From UBA3946 sp002385755 (GTDB taxonomy: Bacteria; Bacillota_I; Bacilli_A; ML615J-28; CAG-698), in NCBI GenBank assembly GCA_050953085.1, contig JBMNLX010000005.1, forward strand, positions 186,001-250,000: 64,000 bases of DNA. The letters run 5' to 3'. Made by a program: the position numbers and the translations under genes. Shown piece after piece: positions 50,062-58,719 of the stretch (position 1 is its first letter; each line of letters opens with the position of its first letter). The notes under the pieces were generated by a model that saw only the letters and a list, made by a program, of their open reading frames with translations, ran no database searches and was not told where the DNA came from.

Positions 50062-50850
50062 ATGAAAAAGATGCTAATAACCCTAATCTTGTTGTTTTTA
50101 TTGTTAATCGGCTGCGGCGATGCGGATTTTTCCCGCGAACACGTTATCGAACAAGAGGAATTCAACCCCTATTTCATTATTATCGGGCACCCTCATTATG
50201 TTTTGGATTACGCAGGGAATAAGCAGCAGGTTAACAGTTATAATATTTATATGGAAGCCGTAAGCCCGGCGGGCGAAAACATCGCCGATGTCAAGTGCGA
50301 AATATACGCGGTCAATTTCCATAATTACGCCGAAACGTTATACAAAAACGTGAATGCGCCGAAGCCCATGCCGATATCCGCGGAAATAGTTTCCGCCATG
50401 GACGTCGCGGGCAACGGGTTTAAAGAAATATACGGCCGGTTTTATTATAATATCGCGGGCGAAACACGGCGACACGTATTTTCCGAGCCCGTGTTAGAGC
50501 GGACAGACGATAACGTCGCGCCTGATGATTATTCAGAGATTTGGGAGGAAGAAGGTTTTTACCTTCGCATTGCTTGCGATGACGCGGGCGACGAGTATCT
50601 TTTCGGGTTTACGATCGAATTTAACGGTCAAAGCCGCCGGCATTTGGACTTGCAGACGTGGCTGTTTAGCCCCGTATACGGTTCTTATCCTTTTTTCGGG
50701 ATTTACGGTTACGCCGGGCGCGATGAAAAATTAACGTATGCGAATCTTCCCGCCGATAAAGATTTTTATTTTTCTTCCATATATGTCCGAGCGAATTTTT
50801 GGCGGGAAGAAATGAAAACGACGGTTTTATACCGGTTTGATATCGCATAA
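50062..50850 (+). CDS. Predicted lipoprotein, paralogue of the gene at 49029
   Basis: A 262-residue protein with a signal peptide ending LLIGC (Cys18), so lipid-anchored outside the membrane. The mature region aligns with the preceding gene: EEFNPYFIIIG, IYGRFYYNI, and HLDLQTWLFSPVYGSYPFFGIYGY, the last nearly identical in pattern to the HLNLQSW...YPLLGLYNY of the neighbour. No known domain recognised. ATG at 50062 is preceded by AGGTGG. The pair seems to be a duplicated surface family next to oriC with distinct anchors. Role unknown. Confidence 0.72.
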   Translation: MKKMLITLILLFLLLIGCGDADFSREHVIEQEEFNPYFIIIGHPHYVLDYAGNKQQVNSYNIYMEAVSPAGENIADVKCEIYAVNFHNYAETLYKNVNAPKPMPISAEIVSAMDVAGNGFKEIYGRFYYNIAGETRRHVFSEPVLERTDDNVAPDDYSEIWEEEGFYLRIACDDAGDEYLFGFTIEFNGQSRRHLDLQTWLFSPVYGSYPFFGIYGYAGRDEKLTYANLPADKDFYFSSIYVRANFWREEMKTTVLYRFDIA

Positions 50851-50872
50851 ATCAATTAAGACAGAAAAAAAC

Positions 50873-50901
50873 TTGACGAGGTCGCCCTGTTATTATATAA
50901 T
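50873..50901 (+). promoter_or_regulatory. Promoter of rpmH
   Basis: -35 TTGACG (50873-50878), 17-base spacer, -10 TATAAT (50896-50901). Confidence 0.75.
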
Positions 50902-50942
50902 ATAAAAGATTAATAGAATACAAGTTATGGGAGGTGGCGCGC

Positions 50943-51077
50943 GTGAAAAGAACTTATCAACCGAACAGGCGCAAACGCAGTAAAGATCATGGTTTCCGTG
51001 CCCGCATGAAAACCGTCGCCGGCAGGCGAGTGTTGAGCCGCAGGCGTCGCAAAGGTCGCTATCAATTAAGCGCTTAA
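50943..51077 (+). CDS. rpmH: Ribosomal protein L34
   Basis: Basic 44-residue large-subunit protein with the near-invariant TYQPNRRKRSKDHGFRARM and the AGRRVLSRRRRKGR block. Start is GTG at 50943, with GGGAGG 8 bases upstream. First gene of the conserved rpmH-rnpA-yidC-jag string. The small size hides it from a 60-codon cutoff. Confidence 0.97.
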   Translation: MKRTYQPNRRKRSKDHGFRARMKTVAGRRVLSRRRRKGRYQLSA

Positions 51078-51086
51078 TCAGAAATT

Positions 51087-51127
51087 GGACCTTAAAACCA
51101 CATATTTAAATAACCGGTCCTTTTTTT
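51087..51127 (+). terminator. Weak terminator or attenuator between rpmH and rnpA
   Basis: GGACC (51087-51091) and GGTCC (51116-51120) form a 5-bp stem directly before seven T residues. Confidence 0.4.
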
Positions 51128-51146
51128 GTCTTTACGAGGGAGCAAT

Positions 51147-51482
51147 ATGAATCGGAAATACTGTTTAAAAAAAAGCAAGGAAATCGAAAAGTTGATTAAA
51201 GCGAGAAGGAGCGTCGGCGATCATTACTATACAGTGTATTACGCCTTTTATAATGACTTGCTCCCGCAAATCGCCGTTACCGCTTCCAAAAAAATTAAAA
51301 CCGCGGCTGCGAAAAACTATGAAAAGCGGGTAATCAGGGAAATTTTACGGCCTTCGCTTTTCTTGCTGGAAGGAACGAAAATATTGGTTGTGGCCAAGAA
51401 AGCGGTTAAGGAAATCGACTTTTCGGAAAAAAAGGAACGATTGCTGAGGCTAATCAAGAGAATTAACAAGGAGAAAAAATGA
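51147..51482 (+). CDS. rnpA: Ribonuclease P protein component, divergent
   Basis: Protein subunit of RNase P, which removes 5' leaders from pre-tRNA. The 111-residue protein has the SKKI motif and an aligned KRVIREI, but the usual RNR motif is changed: where most RnpA proteins have RNR before KR.IRE, this has KNY (AAAKNYEKRVIREIL). ATG at 51147 is chosen with GAGGGAG upstream; a TTG seven codons earlier is unlikely. Position and size leave little doubt. Confidence 0.93.
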   Translation: MNRKYCLKKSKEIEKLIKARRSVGDHYYTVYYAFYNDLLPQIAVTASKKIKTAAAKNYEKRVIREILRPSLFLLEGTKILVVAKKAVKEIDFSEKKERLLRLIKRINKEKK

Positions 51483-52390
51483 GAGAAAAAAGAAAATATC
51501 TATATCTAGTTTTATTGGTAGCGATGTCACTCTTTCTAACCAGCTGCGGAGGCGGCGGAATAAGGTACACTCCGATTGACGGGTTTAAAAGCGGGTGGGA
51601 CATCCTGGTTTGGCCGATGGCGTTTTTAATGTACGGCATCGGCAAGACCGTCGCTTTTAATTATTACAGCTTAACTATTTTGTTTGCTACCATTATAGTA
51701 AGAACTTTGGCATGGCCGATATATGCGAAAACTAACGATTTATCATTAAAAATGAAACTTATGGCTCCGCACCAGGCTAAAATCGAGGCCAAGTATGCCG
51801 GCAAAGACGATCCGATTAGCCAGCAGAGAAAGCAAATGGAAATGATGCAACTGTTTAAAAAATACGGAGTAGGTCCCGCGGGCTGCTTGTTGCCCTTTTT
51901 GCAGTTGCCGATATTCTTGGCGTTTTTCCAAACGCTGCAAAGAATTCCCCTTACCAAAGGCTCTCAATACAAATTGGACTTCAGTTTCATGAACGGACGA
52001 ATTTTCGGTTTGGACCTTTTTGACACTAGAGGGGACGTTGTCGGCACTTACCAATGGTGGGGAGTTGTCGTTCTTGCCGCTTTGGTTGGTATTACCCAAG
52101 TAATAAGCCAAATAATAGCAACGCGCAGACAGAACAAAATGAAACGGGAAGCGCAATCCGATGTTCCGGCATATAGGCAACCGCAACCCGATCAAATGCA
52201 AAAGCAAACCGAAATAATGATGAAAATAATGCTTTATTTTATGACGGCGATGATGGTTTTCTTTGTTTACCAAAGCGCGGCCGCTTTGGGCTTATATTGG
52301 TTAGTGGGTAATATCTATACGACGCTCCAAGGGTATGTCGGTCATTTGTTTAGTAAAAAACGCGAAGAAAAACTAAAGAAAAGGATATAA
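51479..52390 (+). CDS. yidC: Membrane protein insertase YidC (SpoIIIJ/OxaA)
   Basis: Inserts and folds membrane proteins. The 303-residue lipoprotein has a signal with lipobox LTSC (Cys19), five membrane segments, the insertase core (VRTLAWPIYAK, QMEMMQLFKKYGVGPAGCLLPFLQLPIF split by the conserved GPxxGC, FFxxL) and a basic C-tail KKREEKLKKRI. In sporulators one YidC copy supports sigma-G activation. ATG overlaps the rnpA stop by 4 bases. Confidence 0.95.
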   Translation: MREKRKYLYLVLLVAMSLFLTSCGGGGIRYTPIDGFKSGWDILVWPMAFLMYGIGKTVAFNYYSLTILFATIIVRTLAWPIYAKTNDLSLKMKLMAPHQAKIEAKYAGKDDPISQQRKQMEMMQLFKKYGVGPAGCLLPFLQLPIFLAFFQTLQRIPLTKGSQYKLDFSFMNGRIFGLDLFDTRGDVVGTYQWWGVVVLAALVGITQVISQIIATRRQNKMKREAQSDVPAYRQPQPDQMQKQTEIMMKIMLYFMTAMMVFFVYQSAAALGLYWLVGNIYTTLQGYVGHLFSKKREEKLKKRI

Positions 52391-52392
52391 GA

Positions 52393-53013
52393 ATGAAAAG
52401 CAAAGTTTATCAAACGCGGACAATGGAAGAGGCTAAATCGTTAGCCGTTAAAGAATTCGGGTTGAATGAATCAGACTTTAACTTTAAAATTCTCGAGGAA
52501 AAGAAAGGTTTTTTAGGAATCGGTCGCAGCGTCACGGTGGAGGTAACCGTCGCCGTCGACGGCGTGAAAAAGGGAAAAGAGTACTTGCAAACCCTCTTGA
52601 GCAATAATAACGCCAAAGGATTTGTTGAAAAAAGGGTGCGCGGAAATCACGTTGCTTATAATATTGAAGCCGGCGATTTCAACGGCCATTTGATCGGGAA
52701 AAACGCCCGAAATCTTTCTTCGCTGCAATTACTTACCTCAATCGTGGTAAACAACTATTATCCTTTGGGCGACGTGAAAACAGTGACCGTCGACGTTGGC
52801 GGGTACAAAAGAAGACGCGAGCAGAATTTGGAAAGGCTGGCAATTCAGTACGGGAAGCAAGTTGCCAGAACAAAGCAAAAAATCCAATTGGATAACCTTA
52901 ATGCTTACGAACGGAAAATAATTCACAAAAAACTAGCGAATTGGAAAGACGTGAAAACTTATTCGGTGGGTGACGAACCGCACCGGAACTTGGTAATCGA
53001 ACCAAAAAGATAA
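52393..53013 (+). CDS. jag: RNA-binding protein Jag/KhpB
   Basis: A 206-residue RNA-binding protein linked to cell elongation. It has the Jag N-terminal domain (EEAKSLAVKEFG, GFLGIGR), a KH-type domain with LIGKNARNLSSLQLL, and a C-terminal R3H domain with ARTKQKIQLDNLNAYERKIIHK. Follows yidC by two bases, as usual. A clear terminator follows. Confidence 0.94.
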   Translation: MKSKVYQTRTMEEAKSLAVKEFGLNESDFNFKILEEKKGFLGIGRSVTVEVTVAVDGVKKGKEYLQTLLSNNNAKGFVEKRVRGNHVAYNIEAGDFNGHLIGKNARNLSSLQLLTSIVVNNYYPLGDVKTVTVDVGGYKRRREQNLERLAIQYGKQVARTKQKIQLDNLNAYERKIIHKKLANWKDVKTYSVGDEPHRNLVIEPKR

Positions 53014-53042
53014 AAAACTGAGTCAAATGACTCAGTTTTTTT
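53011..53042 (+). terminator. Terminator after jag
   Basis: Perfect AAAAAACTGAGTC / GACTCAGTTTTTT stem with a short loop; ends just before the convergent fic gene. Confidence 0.88.
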
Positions 53043-53045
53043 ATA

Positions 53046-53726
53046 CTAGACGCTAACGGGTGTTTGCGATAGTTTTTTAATATAATCGATAAAAGGCTTC
53101 ATGTTCTTATTGACCTTAAATTCTTCCAACAAGGAAAAATACTTATTTTTGTCCTGCCGCGGGATAATAATGGGTTTAAACTTGTTTTTAACGAGATAAT
53201 ATAAGAGTATCAAACGCGCCAAGCGTCCGTTTCCGTCCAAGAAAGGGTGTATTTTCGCCAACTGCAAGTGACTGAACGCGGCCAGCTCATAAACATCTCC
53301 TTTATGAGTGTGGAGAACGTGGATATATTTTTTCATCCGGTCGTAAACTTTCACATGGCTGGGAGGGGTGTGGTTGGATCCCTTAATCGATATATCGACG
53401 TTCCGGTAGAGACCGCCGACCCTCAAATCCTTCATAAGTAATTCGTGAATATCTTTGATTCCGTTCTCATCGAGACAAACAGTTCGTTTTATTAATGACA
53501 AGGTATAAAGTAAAGCCGCGTAATGGTTGCGAATGACAATGTCTTTTCTTGTGGATGCGGGTTTCCCCTGAACGATGATTTTTTCGACGTCGCCGGCTTT
53601 CAACCCGTCGTTTTCAAAAGAAAGGGAATTGAAAACAAAGTCCGCGGCAAAATCGGTCGAAAGCCCAAAGTCCGCAAGGAGCGCATCGGCATTCGCAAGC
53701 AATTCCGTCATGGCGTTTTCGGTCAT
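53046..53726 (-). CDS. fic: Fic/DOC family protein with N-terminal inhibitory motif
   Basis: Probable AMPylating (or dephosphorylating) Fic enzyme. The 226-residue protein shows the signature HPFLDGNGR at about 163-171 with the catalytic His. Near the N-terminus is S34-LSF-E38-N39, matching the class II autoinhibitory motif [S/T]xxxE[G/N], whose Glu blocks ATP. Fic proteins of this form are often regulated from within. It stands alone and opposite to jag and the permuted-papain gene, with no antitoxin gene beside it. The target is unknown. Confidence 0.85.
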   Translation of the reverse strand: MTENAMTELLANADALLADFGLSTDFAADFVFNSLSFENDGLKAGDVEKIIVQGKPASTRKDIVIRNHYAALLYTLSLIKRTVCLDENGIKDIHELLMKDLRVGGLYRNVDISIKGSNHTPPSHVKVYDRMKKYIHVLHTHKGDVYELAAFSHLQLAKIHPFLDGNGRLARLILLYYLVKNKFKPIIIPRQDKNKYFSLLEEFKVNKNMKPFIDYIKKLSQTPVSV

Positions 53727-53843
53727 CGGGTACCTCCTTTTTGACTATTATACCATAAGCCCTGGAATAAGGAAACAAAATTAACATTAACCTTGAATAA
53801 AAAAAGAAACCCATTTATAATATAAACGGAAAGGTTTTGTACT

Positions 53844-54626
53844 ATGCGACGTTTTATATTTACGACTCGACGGATATTAATCATTATCCTTGCCCTGGCA
53901 AGCGTTTTTTTGCTTAACGGGGTAACGGAATATTTTATCGTTCAAAGTAAAATTAACGAGTTTAAAAGCCGGGGCGTTGAATACTCTTACGTCGAACGAA
54001 CAAACACCTATTTTTATATAGTGCCGAAAAAACATGATTATGAAGATAATTCGCGCAACGTCATCGATTTTGACATGAAAGCGCTGGGATCGAAAACCGA
54101 CATTTTTATTACGACGAGAAACCCGATGAGAGACAACCCGATGTTTTCGTGGATTGTGGCGCCGCTTTCAAAATATTTCTATGTCGGGCACGCGACGATT
54201 AACGCTGACGACGACGGATTCTCCGTTATCGAGGTGTTTGGAAACGGCGGCGACCCCGAGGAAAATATCGTGACCATGTCGGACAACATATGGTATATTA
54301 GCGACGAGGAAACGCCCAACGTCATCGGTCTGAGAATCAAAAACACCACGGAAGAACAGCGCGACAAAATAATAGAGTACGCCGAGTCAAAAATCGGTCT
54401 TCCTTATAATTATACTTTCCTGTTTAATCGAAGTCGCTCCTATTATTGTACTGATCTTGTCAGCCGCGCCGTCGCCTCGGCTGGGATCAATATCAATTAT
54501 GATTATTTGGCGACAACCGGCAATGACATAATCGTCAGCCGGAATGTCTATATTATTTATTATCGCGAACTCGTTTATGAAAACGGAAAGCCCAGGTACA
54601 ATGTTTATTTCTTGGAGGAAGAATGA
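53844..54626 (+). CDS. Permuted papain-fold (YiiX/YebB-like) amidase family protein
   Basis: A 260-residue protein with an N-terminal membrane anchor (about 10-27), then a domain in which a His precedes the Cys: YVGHATI with His116, a candidate third residue Glu130, and YYCTDLVSRA with Cys202. That order, the reverse of NlpC/P60, marks the circularly permuted YiiX-type group (DUF830). Members may act as cysteine proteases or lipid-related enzymes, so substrate is uncertain. The 3' end overlaps mnmE (ATGA), an unusual partner. Confidence 0.7.
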   Translation: MRRFIFTTRRILIIILALASVFLLNGVTEYFIVQSKINEFKSRGVEYSYVERTNTYFYIVPKKHDYEDNSRNVIDFDMKALGSKTDIFITTRNPMRDNPMFSWIVAPLSKYFYVGHATINADDDGFSVIEVFGNGGDPEENIVTMSDNIWYISDEETPNVIGLRIKNTTEEQRDKIIEYAESKIGLPYNYTFLFNRSRSYYCTDLVSRAVASAGININYDYLATTGNDIIVSRNVYIIYYRELVYENGKPRYNVYFLEEE

Positions 54627-55972
54627 TGAACGAAACGATCGTTGCGATTTCGACGGCCCTGGGGAAAAGCGCGATTTCAATCGTGAGGTTAAGCGGCGAG
54701 GAGGCGATTTCGATCGTCGCCGGATGTTTTAAAGGCAAAGACTTAACGACGGTTAATTCGCACACCGTCCATTACGGGCATATTTTTGACGAAAGCGGGA
54801 TCATAGACGAGGTTCTGGTCAGCGTTTTCCGCGCTCCCAGGACATACACGCGCGAGGACATTGTCGAGATCGGGACTCACGGCGGGATTTACGTTACCAA
54901 CCGCATTCTTGAACTGATGCTTGAGCGCGGATGCCGACTGGCGGAACCGGGCGAGTTTACAAAAAGAGCTTTCCTGAACGGGCGCATCGATTTAACCCAA
55001 GCAGAATCGGTTTGCGATATTATCGAGGCGAAAACCGCGGCAAGCCTGAAAATGGCCAATTACGGGTTGCGCGGCGACGTGCGTAAAATGATTGAGGATT
55101 TTCGGCGGGAACTGACGGGTTGCATAACCCGCATTGAGGTGAATATTGATTATCCCGAATACGAGGACGAAGAGATTACCTTAGCCGAGTTGTTGCCGCT
55201 GATTGAGGCGTTGGAAAGCCGGATCGAGAATATTTTGAGTAAAGCGGAGACTTCCGCAATTCTCAGGGAAGGTATCACTACCGCAATCATCGGACCGCCC
55301 AACGTCGGAAAATCAAGCCTGTTAAACGCGCTTTTGCGCGAGGAAAAAGCGATTGTGACGGAAATACCCGGCACGACGAGGGACATCGTGGAAGGGCGGG
55401 TAAATATCGGCGGCATCATTCTTAATTTGATCGATACGGCCGGAATCAGGTATGCTGCGGACATCGTTGAAAAAATTGGCGTCGAAAAAACAAAACATGT
55501 CATCGAAGAGGCGGCCCTGATTATTTTGGTATTTGACTACAACGCCCCCCTTACCAATCTGGATAAAGAAATACTTGAAATGACGTCCCGTTCAACCAGA
55601 ATCACGGTCATAAATAAAAACGATTTGGAACCGAGAATTGATTTGAGTTTGTTTGATGATTATTTGTTGATGTCGACATTTAATCCCGAGGATATCGAGA
55701 AATTGGAACGAAAAATCAAGGAAACGTTGCATATTTCCGATATTTCCGAAATTGATTATACATACTTGGGCAATGCCCGGCAAATCGCGAAATTAAAGCA
55801 AGCCAAGCAAGCTTTGTCGGACGCTCTTCACAGTCTTAACGGCGGGCAGCCAATTGACATTGTAAATATCGATTTGGTTATCGCTTGGCGCCATTTAAGC
55901 GATATATTGGGCGAGAAATCTTCCGTCGAGATAATCGATGAAATTTTCGCTAACTTCTGTCTCGGCAAATAA
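54623..55972 (+). CDS. mnmE: tRNA modification GTPase MnmE
   Basis: GTPase partner of MnmG in wobble uridine modification. The 449-residue protein has the N-terminal tetrahydrofolate-binding domain (TIVAISTALGKSAISIVRLSG split at the family start), a helical domain, and an inserted G domain with GPPNVGKSSLLNALL (P-loop), GTTRDIVEG, DTAGIR and NKND. It ends FCLGK, a variant of the FCIGK motif that supplies the catalytic cysteine. Its start overlaps the previous gene. GGAGGAAGA serves as ribosome site. mnmG is 40 kb away. Confidence 0.95.
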   Translation: MMNETIVAISTALGKSAISIVRLSGEEAISIVAGCFKGKDLTTVNSHTVHYGHIFDESGIIDEVLVSVFRAPRTYTREDIVEIGTHGGIYVTNRILELMLERGCRLAEPGEFTKRAFLNGRIDLTQAESVCDIIEAKTAASLKMANYGLRGDVRKMIEDFRRELTGCITRIEVNIDYPEYEDEEITLAELLPLIEALESRIENILSKAETSAILREGITTAIIGPPNVGKSSLLNALLREEKAIVTEIPGTTRDIVEGRVNIGGIILNLIDTAGIRYAADIVEKIGVEKTKHVIEEAALIILVFDYNAPLTNLDKEILEMTSRSTRITVINKNDLEPRIDLSLFDDYLLMSTFNPEDIEKLERKIKETLHISDISEIDYTYLGNARQIAKLKQAKQALSDALHSLNGGQPIDIVNIDLVIAWRHLSDILGEKSSVEIIDEIFANFCLGK

Positions 55973-56005
55973 GCATTAAAGATCTTTCATATATTAATAT
56001 AATAA

Positions 56006-56044
56006 AATAGAGCGCCGGCTTTTTAGCGGCGCTTTATTTTTTTG
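56006..56044. terminator. Terminator between mnmE and the PAP2 gene
   Basis: AGCGCCG / CGGCGCT stem with a 9-base loop and T-rich downstream sequence. Confidence 0.8.
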
Positions 56045-56045
56045 T

Positions 56046-56960
56046 TTACGCGTTATTTGATTGGTTTTCCGAAAAAAACAATACATTTTTACAAGCGAGC
56101 GGGTATAGTCCCAGACCGATAACCGGTAGAAGGGCATACCTTAACATATCCATAAAGATATTTTTTTCCGGTAAGACGGTCTTCAGACCGAAAAGCACCC
56201 CGATTACCAAGACGATTGCGATAACGGTCCTGATTATTTTTATTTTCATCGGAGCTCTGTCGGTGAAATTAACAAATCGACGCTCAATCGCAGAGGCTGC
56301 AATATAACCCGCGAAAAATGCGTAAGAAGTATAAAAGTCGCGATAAATCTCGATGCTTTCGTAATCCCGTCGCCAGAAAATGAAAACGAAGGGGAGAAAG
56401 ATTACTAGCGTCAGTAAATACAATAACATTTGTTTTTTTATACAATCCTCGCATTTGCCGTGCAAATAAGTCCCGACCACAGCGATTCCGACGCCCAAAA
56501 AGATTCCGGCGAGAACGTCGCTGGGATAATGAACGCCAAGGTATATCCGGGAAAAGCCGATTAGCGTGATTAGCGCGGAGACGGCGATCGTTATCGTTCT
56601 CCGTTTAAACACCAGGGCAAACGAGGCGTATGTCGTTGCCGAGATTTGGCTGTGGCCGCTGGGGAACGAATAACCGGTCGCAGTCTCCAGTCGCGCCGGC
56701 TGATAATCGGCGACAGTCCACGGGCGCGGTCTTTTAACCAACCCTTTCACCGTATTATTCAGCAAAAGCGAAGTGAAGACGGCGTAAGCCAATCTTTGGC
56801 CCGCCTTTTTTGAATATATGAAATAAACTAATATCAAGAGAACGATTAGCACTTCCTTTTCGCCCAGAAAAGTAATCGCTTCAAATAAGATGTCAAAAAA
56901 GCCGGTTGCAGCGTCGCGCAAGGCTTGGACGATTTTAACTTCCCAAGTGTTCATAACCAT
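56046..56960 (-). CDS. PAP2-family phosphatase
   Basis: Membrane phosphatase of the PAP2 / undecaprenyl-pyrophosphatase (BcrC) group. The 304-residue protein has the three motifs: KRPRPW (KxxxxxxRP), SFPSGH, and SRIYLGVHYPSD with the catalytic His pair. About six to eight hydrophobic segments; the last 120 residues form extra helices beyond the catalytic core. Substrate, lipid phosphate or undecaprenyl diphosphate, cannot be decided. Start: ATG at 56960 or the ATG two codons later. Confidence 0.88.
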   Translation of the reverse strand: MVMNTWEVKIVQALRDAATGFFDILFEAITFLGEKEVLIVLLILVYFIYSKKAGQRLAYAVFTSLLLNNTVKGLVKRPRPWTVADYQPARLETATGYSFPSGHSQISATTYASFALVFKRRTITIAVSALITLIGFSRIYLGVHYPSDVLAGIFLGVGIAVVGTYLHGKCEDCIKKQMLLYLLTLVIFLPFVFIFWRRDYESIEIYRDFYTSYAFFAGYIAASAIERRFVNFTDRAPMKIKIIRTVIAIVLVIGVLFGLKTVLPEKNIFMDMLRYALLPVIGLGLYPLACKNVLFFSENQSNNA

Positions 56961-57009
56961 TTTCCTTTCGTCCTTTTTATTTTAATATAATGAAGCGATA
57001 AAGTAAAGA

Positions 57010-57052
57010 AAAAAAAGCAAGAGACGATTAGCCTCCCGCTCCTATTCTTGCT
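57010..57052 (-). terminator. Terminator after the SPFH gene
   Basis: AGCAAGA / TCTTGCT stem (arms at 57016-57022 and 57046-57052), 23-base loop, followed by a T run on the minus strand. Confidence 0.7.
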
Positions 57053-57977
57053 ATTCTTTATTGTCCTTTAGAACTTCTTTCATTGAAGTGACCAAACCGG
57101 CGATTCCCTGGATTTCCGAAGGAATAATGATTTTCGTGGCTTTTCCGTCCGCCATGGACTTTAACGCTTCATAGGCCTTAAGGGTGAGAACGGAGTCATC
57201 GGCGCCGGCTTTTTTCAACATTTGTAATCCCTGAGCGGTGGCGTCCTGGACTCGAAGAATTGCTTCGGCCTCGCCCTCCGCTTTGAGTATCGCCGCTTGC
57301 TTTTTACCTTCGGCCTCAAGTATTTGCGATTGCTTCATCCCTTCGGCTTGCAGGATTCTGGCGCTTTTTTCACCTTCGGCTCTAAGGATGGCCTCGCGCC
57401 GCTCGCGTTCCGCGCGCATTTGTTTTTCCATCGCGTCCCTGATGTCTTTCGGCGGGAGAATGTTTTTTAACTCGACGCGGTTGACTTTAATTCCCCACGG
57501 GTCGGTCGCCTCGTCGAGAATGTCGCGCATTTTGGCGTTAATCAAATCGCGGCTGGTTAATGTCTGATCCAAATCGATTTCGCCGATGATGTTACGCAGC
57601 GTCGTCGCCGTCAGTTTTTCAATGGCGAAAATCGGGTTATCAACGCCGTAGGTGTAGGCCTTCGGATCGGTGATGAAAAAGAAGACAACGGTGTCGATCT
57701 GCATCGTGACGTTGTCTTTGGTGATGACCGGCTGCGGGTCAAAATCCAAAACCTGCTCTTTGAGCGACACCTTTTTCGCAATCTTGTCAATGAAGGGGAC
57801 AAGATAATGAATACCGGTTTCCCAAGTCTTATAGTATTGTCCCACCCTTTGCACAACATAAGCGTTTGCTTGCGGTACGATTCTAAATCCCGAAATGACG
57901 ATGATGAGAAGTAAAACGACGATAATAATCAGCGCCGCGATGGCGCCGTCTGATAAAAACAACATTACCAAATTCAT
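57051..57977 (-). CDS. SPFH/band 7 paraslipin (stomatin-like) protein
   Basis: A 308-residue membrane-scaffold protein. An N-terminal hydrophobic segment (about 10-30) is followed by the SPFH domain (FRIVPQANAYVVQRVGQYYK split, TMQIDTVVFFFITDPKAY, DLINAKMRDIL) and a heptad-rich Glu/Ala/Lys coiled coil (about 200-265), then GIAGLV. It resembles QmcA/stomatin-type proteins that usually pair with NfeD. The NfeD gene lies upstream on the same strand with a 55-residue ORF between them, and GGAGGG precedes ATG 57977. Confidence 0.92.
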   Translation of the reverse strand: MNLVMLFLSDGAIAALIIIVVLLLIIVISGFRIVPQANAYVVQRVGQYYKTWETGIHYLVPFIDKIAKKVSLKEQVLDFDPQPVITKDNVTMQIDTVVFFFITDPKAYTYGVDNPIFAIEKLTATTLRNIIGEIDLDQTLTSRDLINAKMRDILDEATDPWGIKVNRVELKNILPPKDIRDAMEKQMRAERERREAILRAEGEKSARILQAEGMKQSQILEAEGKKQAAILKAEGEAEAILRVQDATAQGLQMLKKAGADDSVLTLKAYEALKSMADGKATKIIIPSEIQGIAGLVTSMKEVLKDNKE

Positions 57978-58050
57978 AAACCCTCCTATTTTCTTTTGCT
58001 TATTTAGATTTTAAATTATGATAAATCTTCGGATATTGCGGGGTTGATTT

Positions 58051-58218
58051 TTACCTCGTAAATTCTTCCAAGGCGCAAAGCCTCTCGGATGGAATTACAT
58101 TATTGGTGTCGATAATTTTTCCGGCGAGAACTTGATGCGAAGGATTGATATTTCCCTTATAGAGTACGCCTGATTTTCTGCCTATCTTTTCGGACAAGAA
58201 AAAGTGAGATAAAGCCAT
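58051..58218 (-). CDS. Small 55-residue protein between nfeD and the SPFH gene, unknown
   Basis: ATG at 58218 is preceded by AGGGGG with correct spacing, and the frame stays open for 55 codons, ending TAA. It begins MALSHFFLSEKIGRK and has SGVLYKGNINPSHQ and a Cys near residue 48; mostly polar, no membrane segment. It lies 14 bases after the nfeD stop and 73 bases before the SPFH start, same strand, which supports co-expression. No family was recognised. Confidence 0.5.
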   Translation of the reverse strand: MALSHFFLSEKIGRKSGVLYKGNINPSHQVLAGKIIDTNNVIPSERLCALEEFTR

Positions 58219-58232
58219 AGCCCCCTATATCG

Positions 58233-58718
58233 TTATAATATTTCCATGTTGGATTTGTTGTCGATTTTTGACACGATGAGTTTAATTCCTTCGATTCCGT
58301 CGACGGAGACAAGCGCCCCGACATTAATTGTCTCATTATCCTTGTTGATGGCGCGCCAGAAGCTGTTGTTCACTTTCACTTCGCCAATTTCAAACGGATG
58401 GATTTCCTTTGTTACAACCCCCACTTTCCCGACAAAACGGTCGGCGTTGGTCCGAATAATCGAGCGGCCCGTAAGTTTTTTCACAAAAGGCCTCGTTGCG
58501 GCAACGGCTACGGCCGAAGTGCCGAGAAAAATGAAAATCTGCGCAAGCGGGCTCGCGAATATGATCCCACAAATCAAAGCAACAAGGGATCCGAGAGAAA
58601 ACCAGATTGAGACCAAATTAAAGGTTTCAAGTTCAACGATAATCGTGATTATAAATATTATAATCCAAACCGCCAACAAAGTCCAATCAATCCATTCAAA
58701 TTGTTTCAGAAAATACAT
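58233..58718 (-). CDS. nfeD: NfeD-like membrane protein
   Basis: A 161-residue NfeD-family protein. Hydrophobic segments at about 13-32, 38-55 and 58-75 are followed by a C-terminal OB-type beta domain (IRTNADRFVGKVGVVTKEI, VKVNNSFWRAINKD, GALVSVDGIEGIKLIV) typical of NfeD1b. These proteins work with SPFH proteins in membrane microdomain or quality-control roles, and one is present downstream. The gene lies 1 base after an unknown gene and is part of a four-gene cluster. Confidence 0.9.
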   Translation of the reverse strand: MYFLKQFEWIDWTLLAVWIIIFIITIIVELETFNLVSIWFSLGSLVALICGIIFASPLAQIFIFLGTSAVAVAATRPFVKKLTGRSIIRTNADRFVGKVGVVTKEIHPFEIGEVKVNNSFWRAINKDNETINVGALVSVDGIEGIKLIVSKIDNKSNMEIL

Positions 58719-58719
58719 A

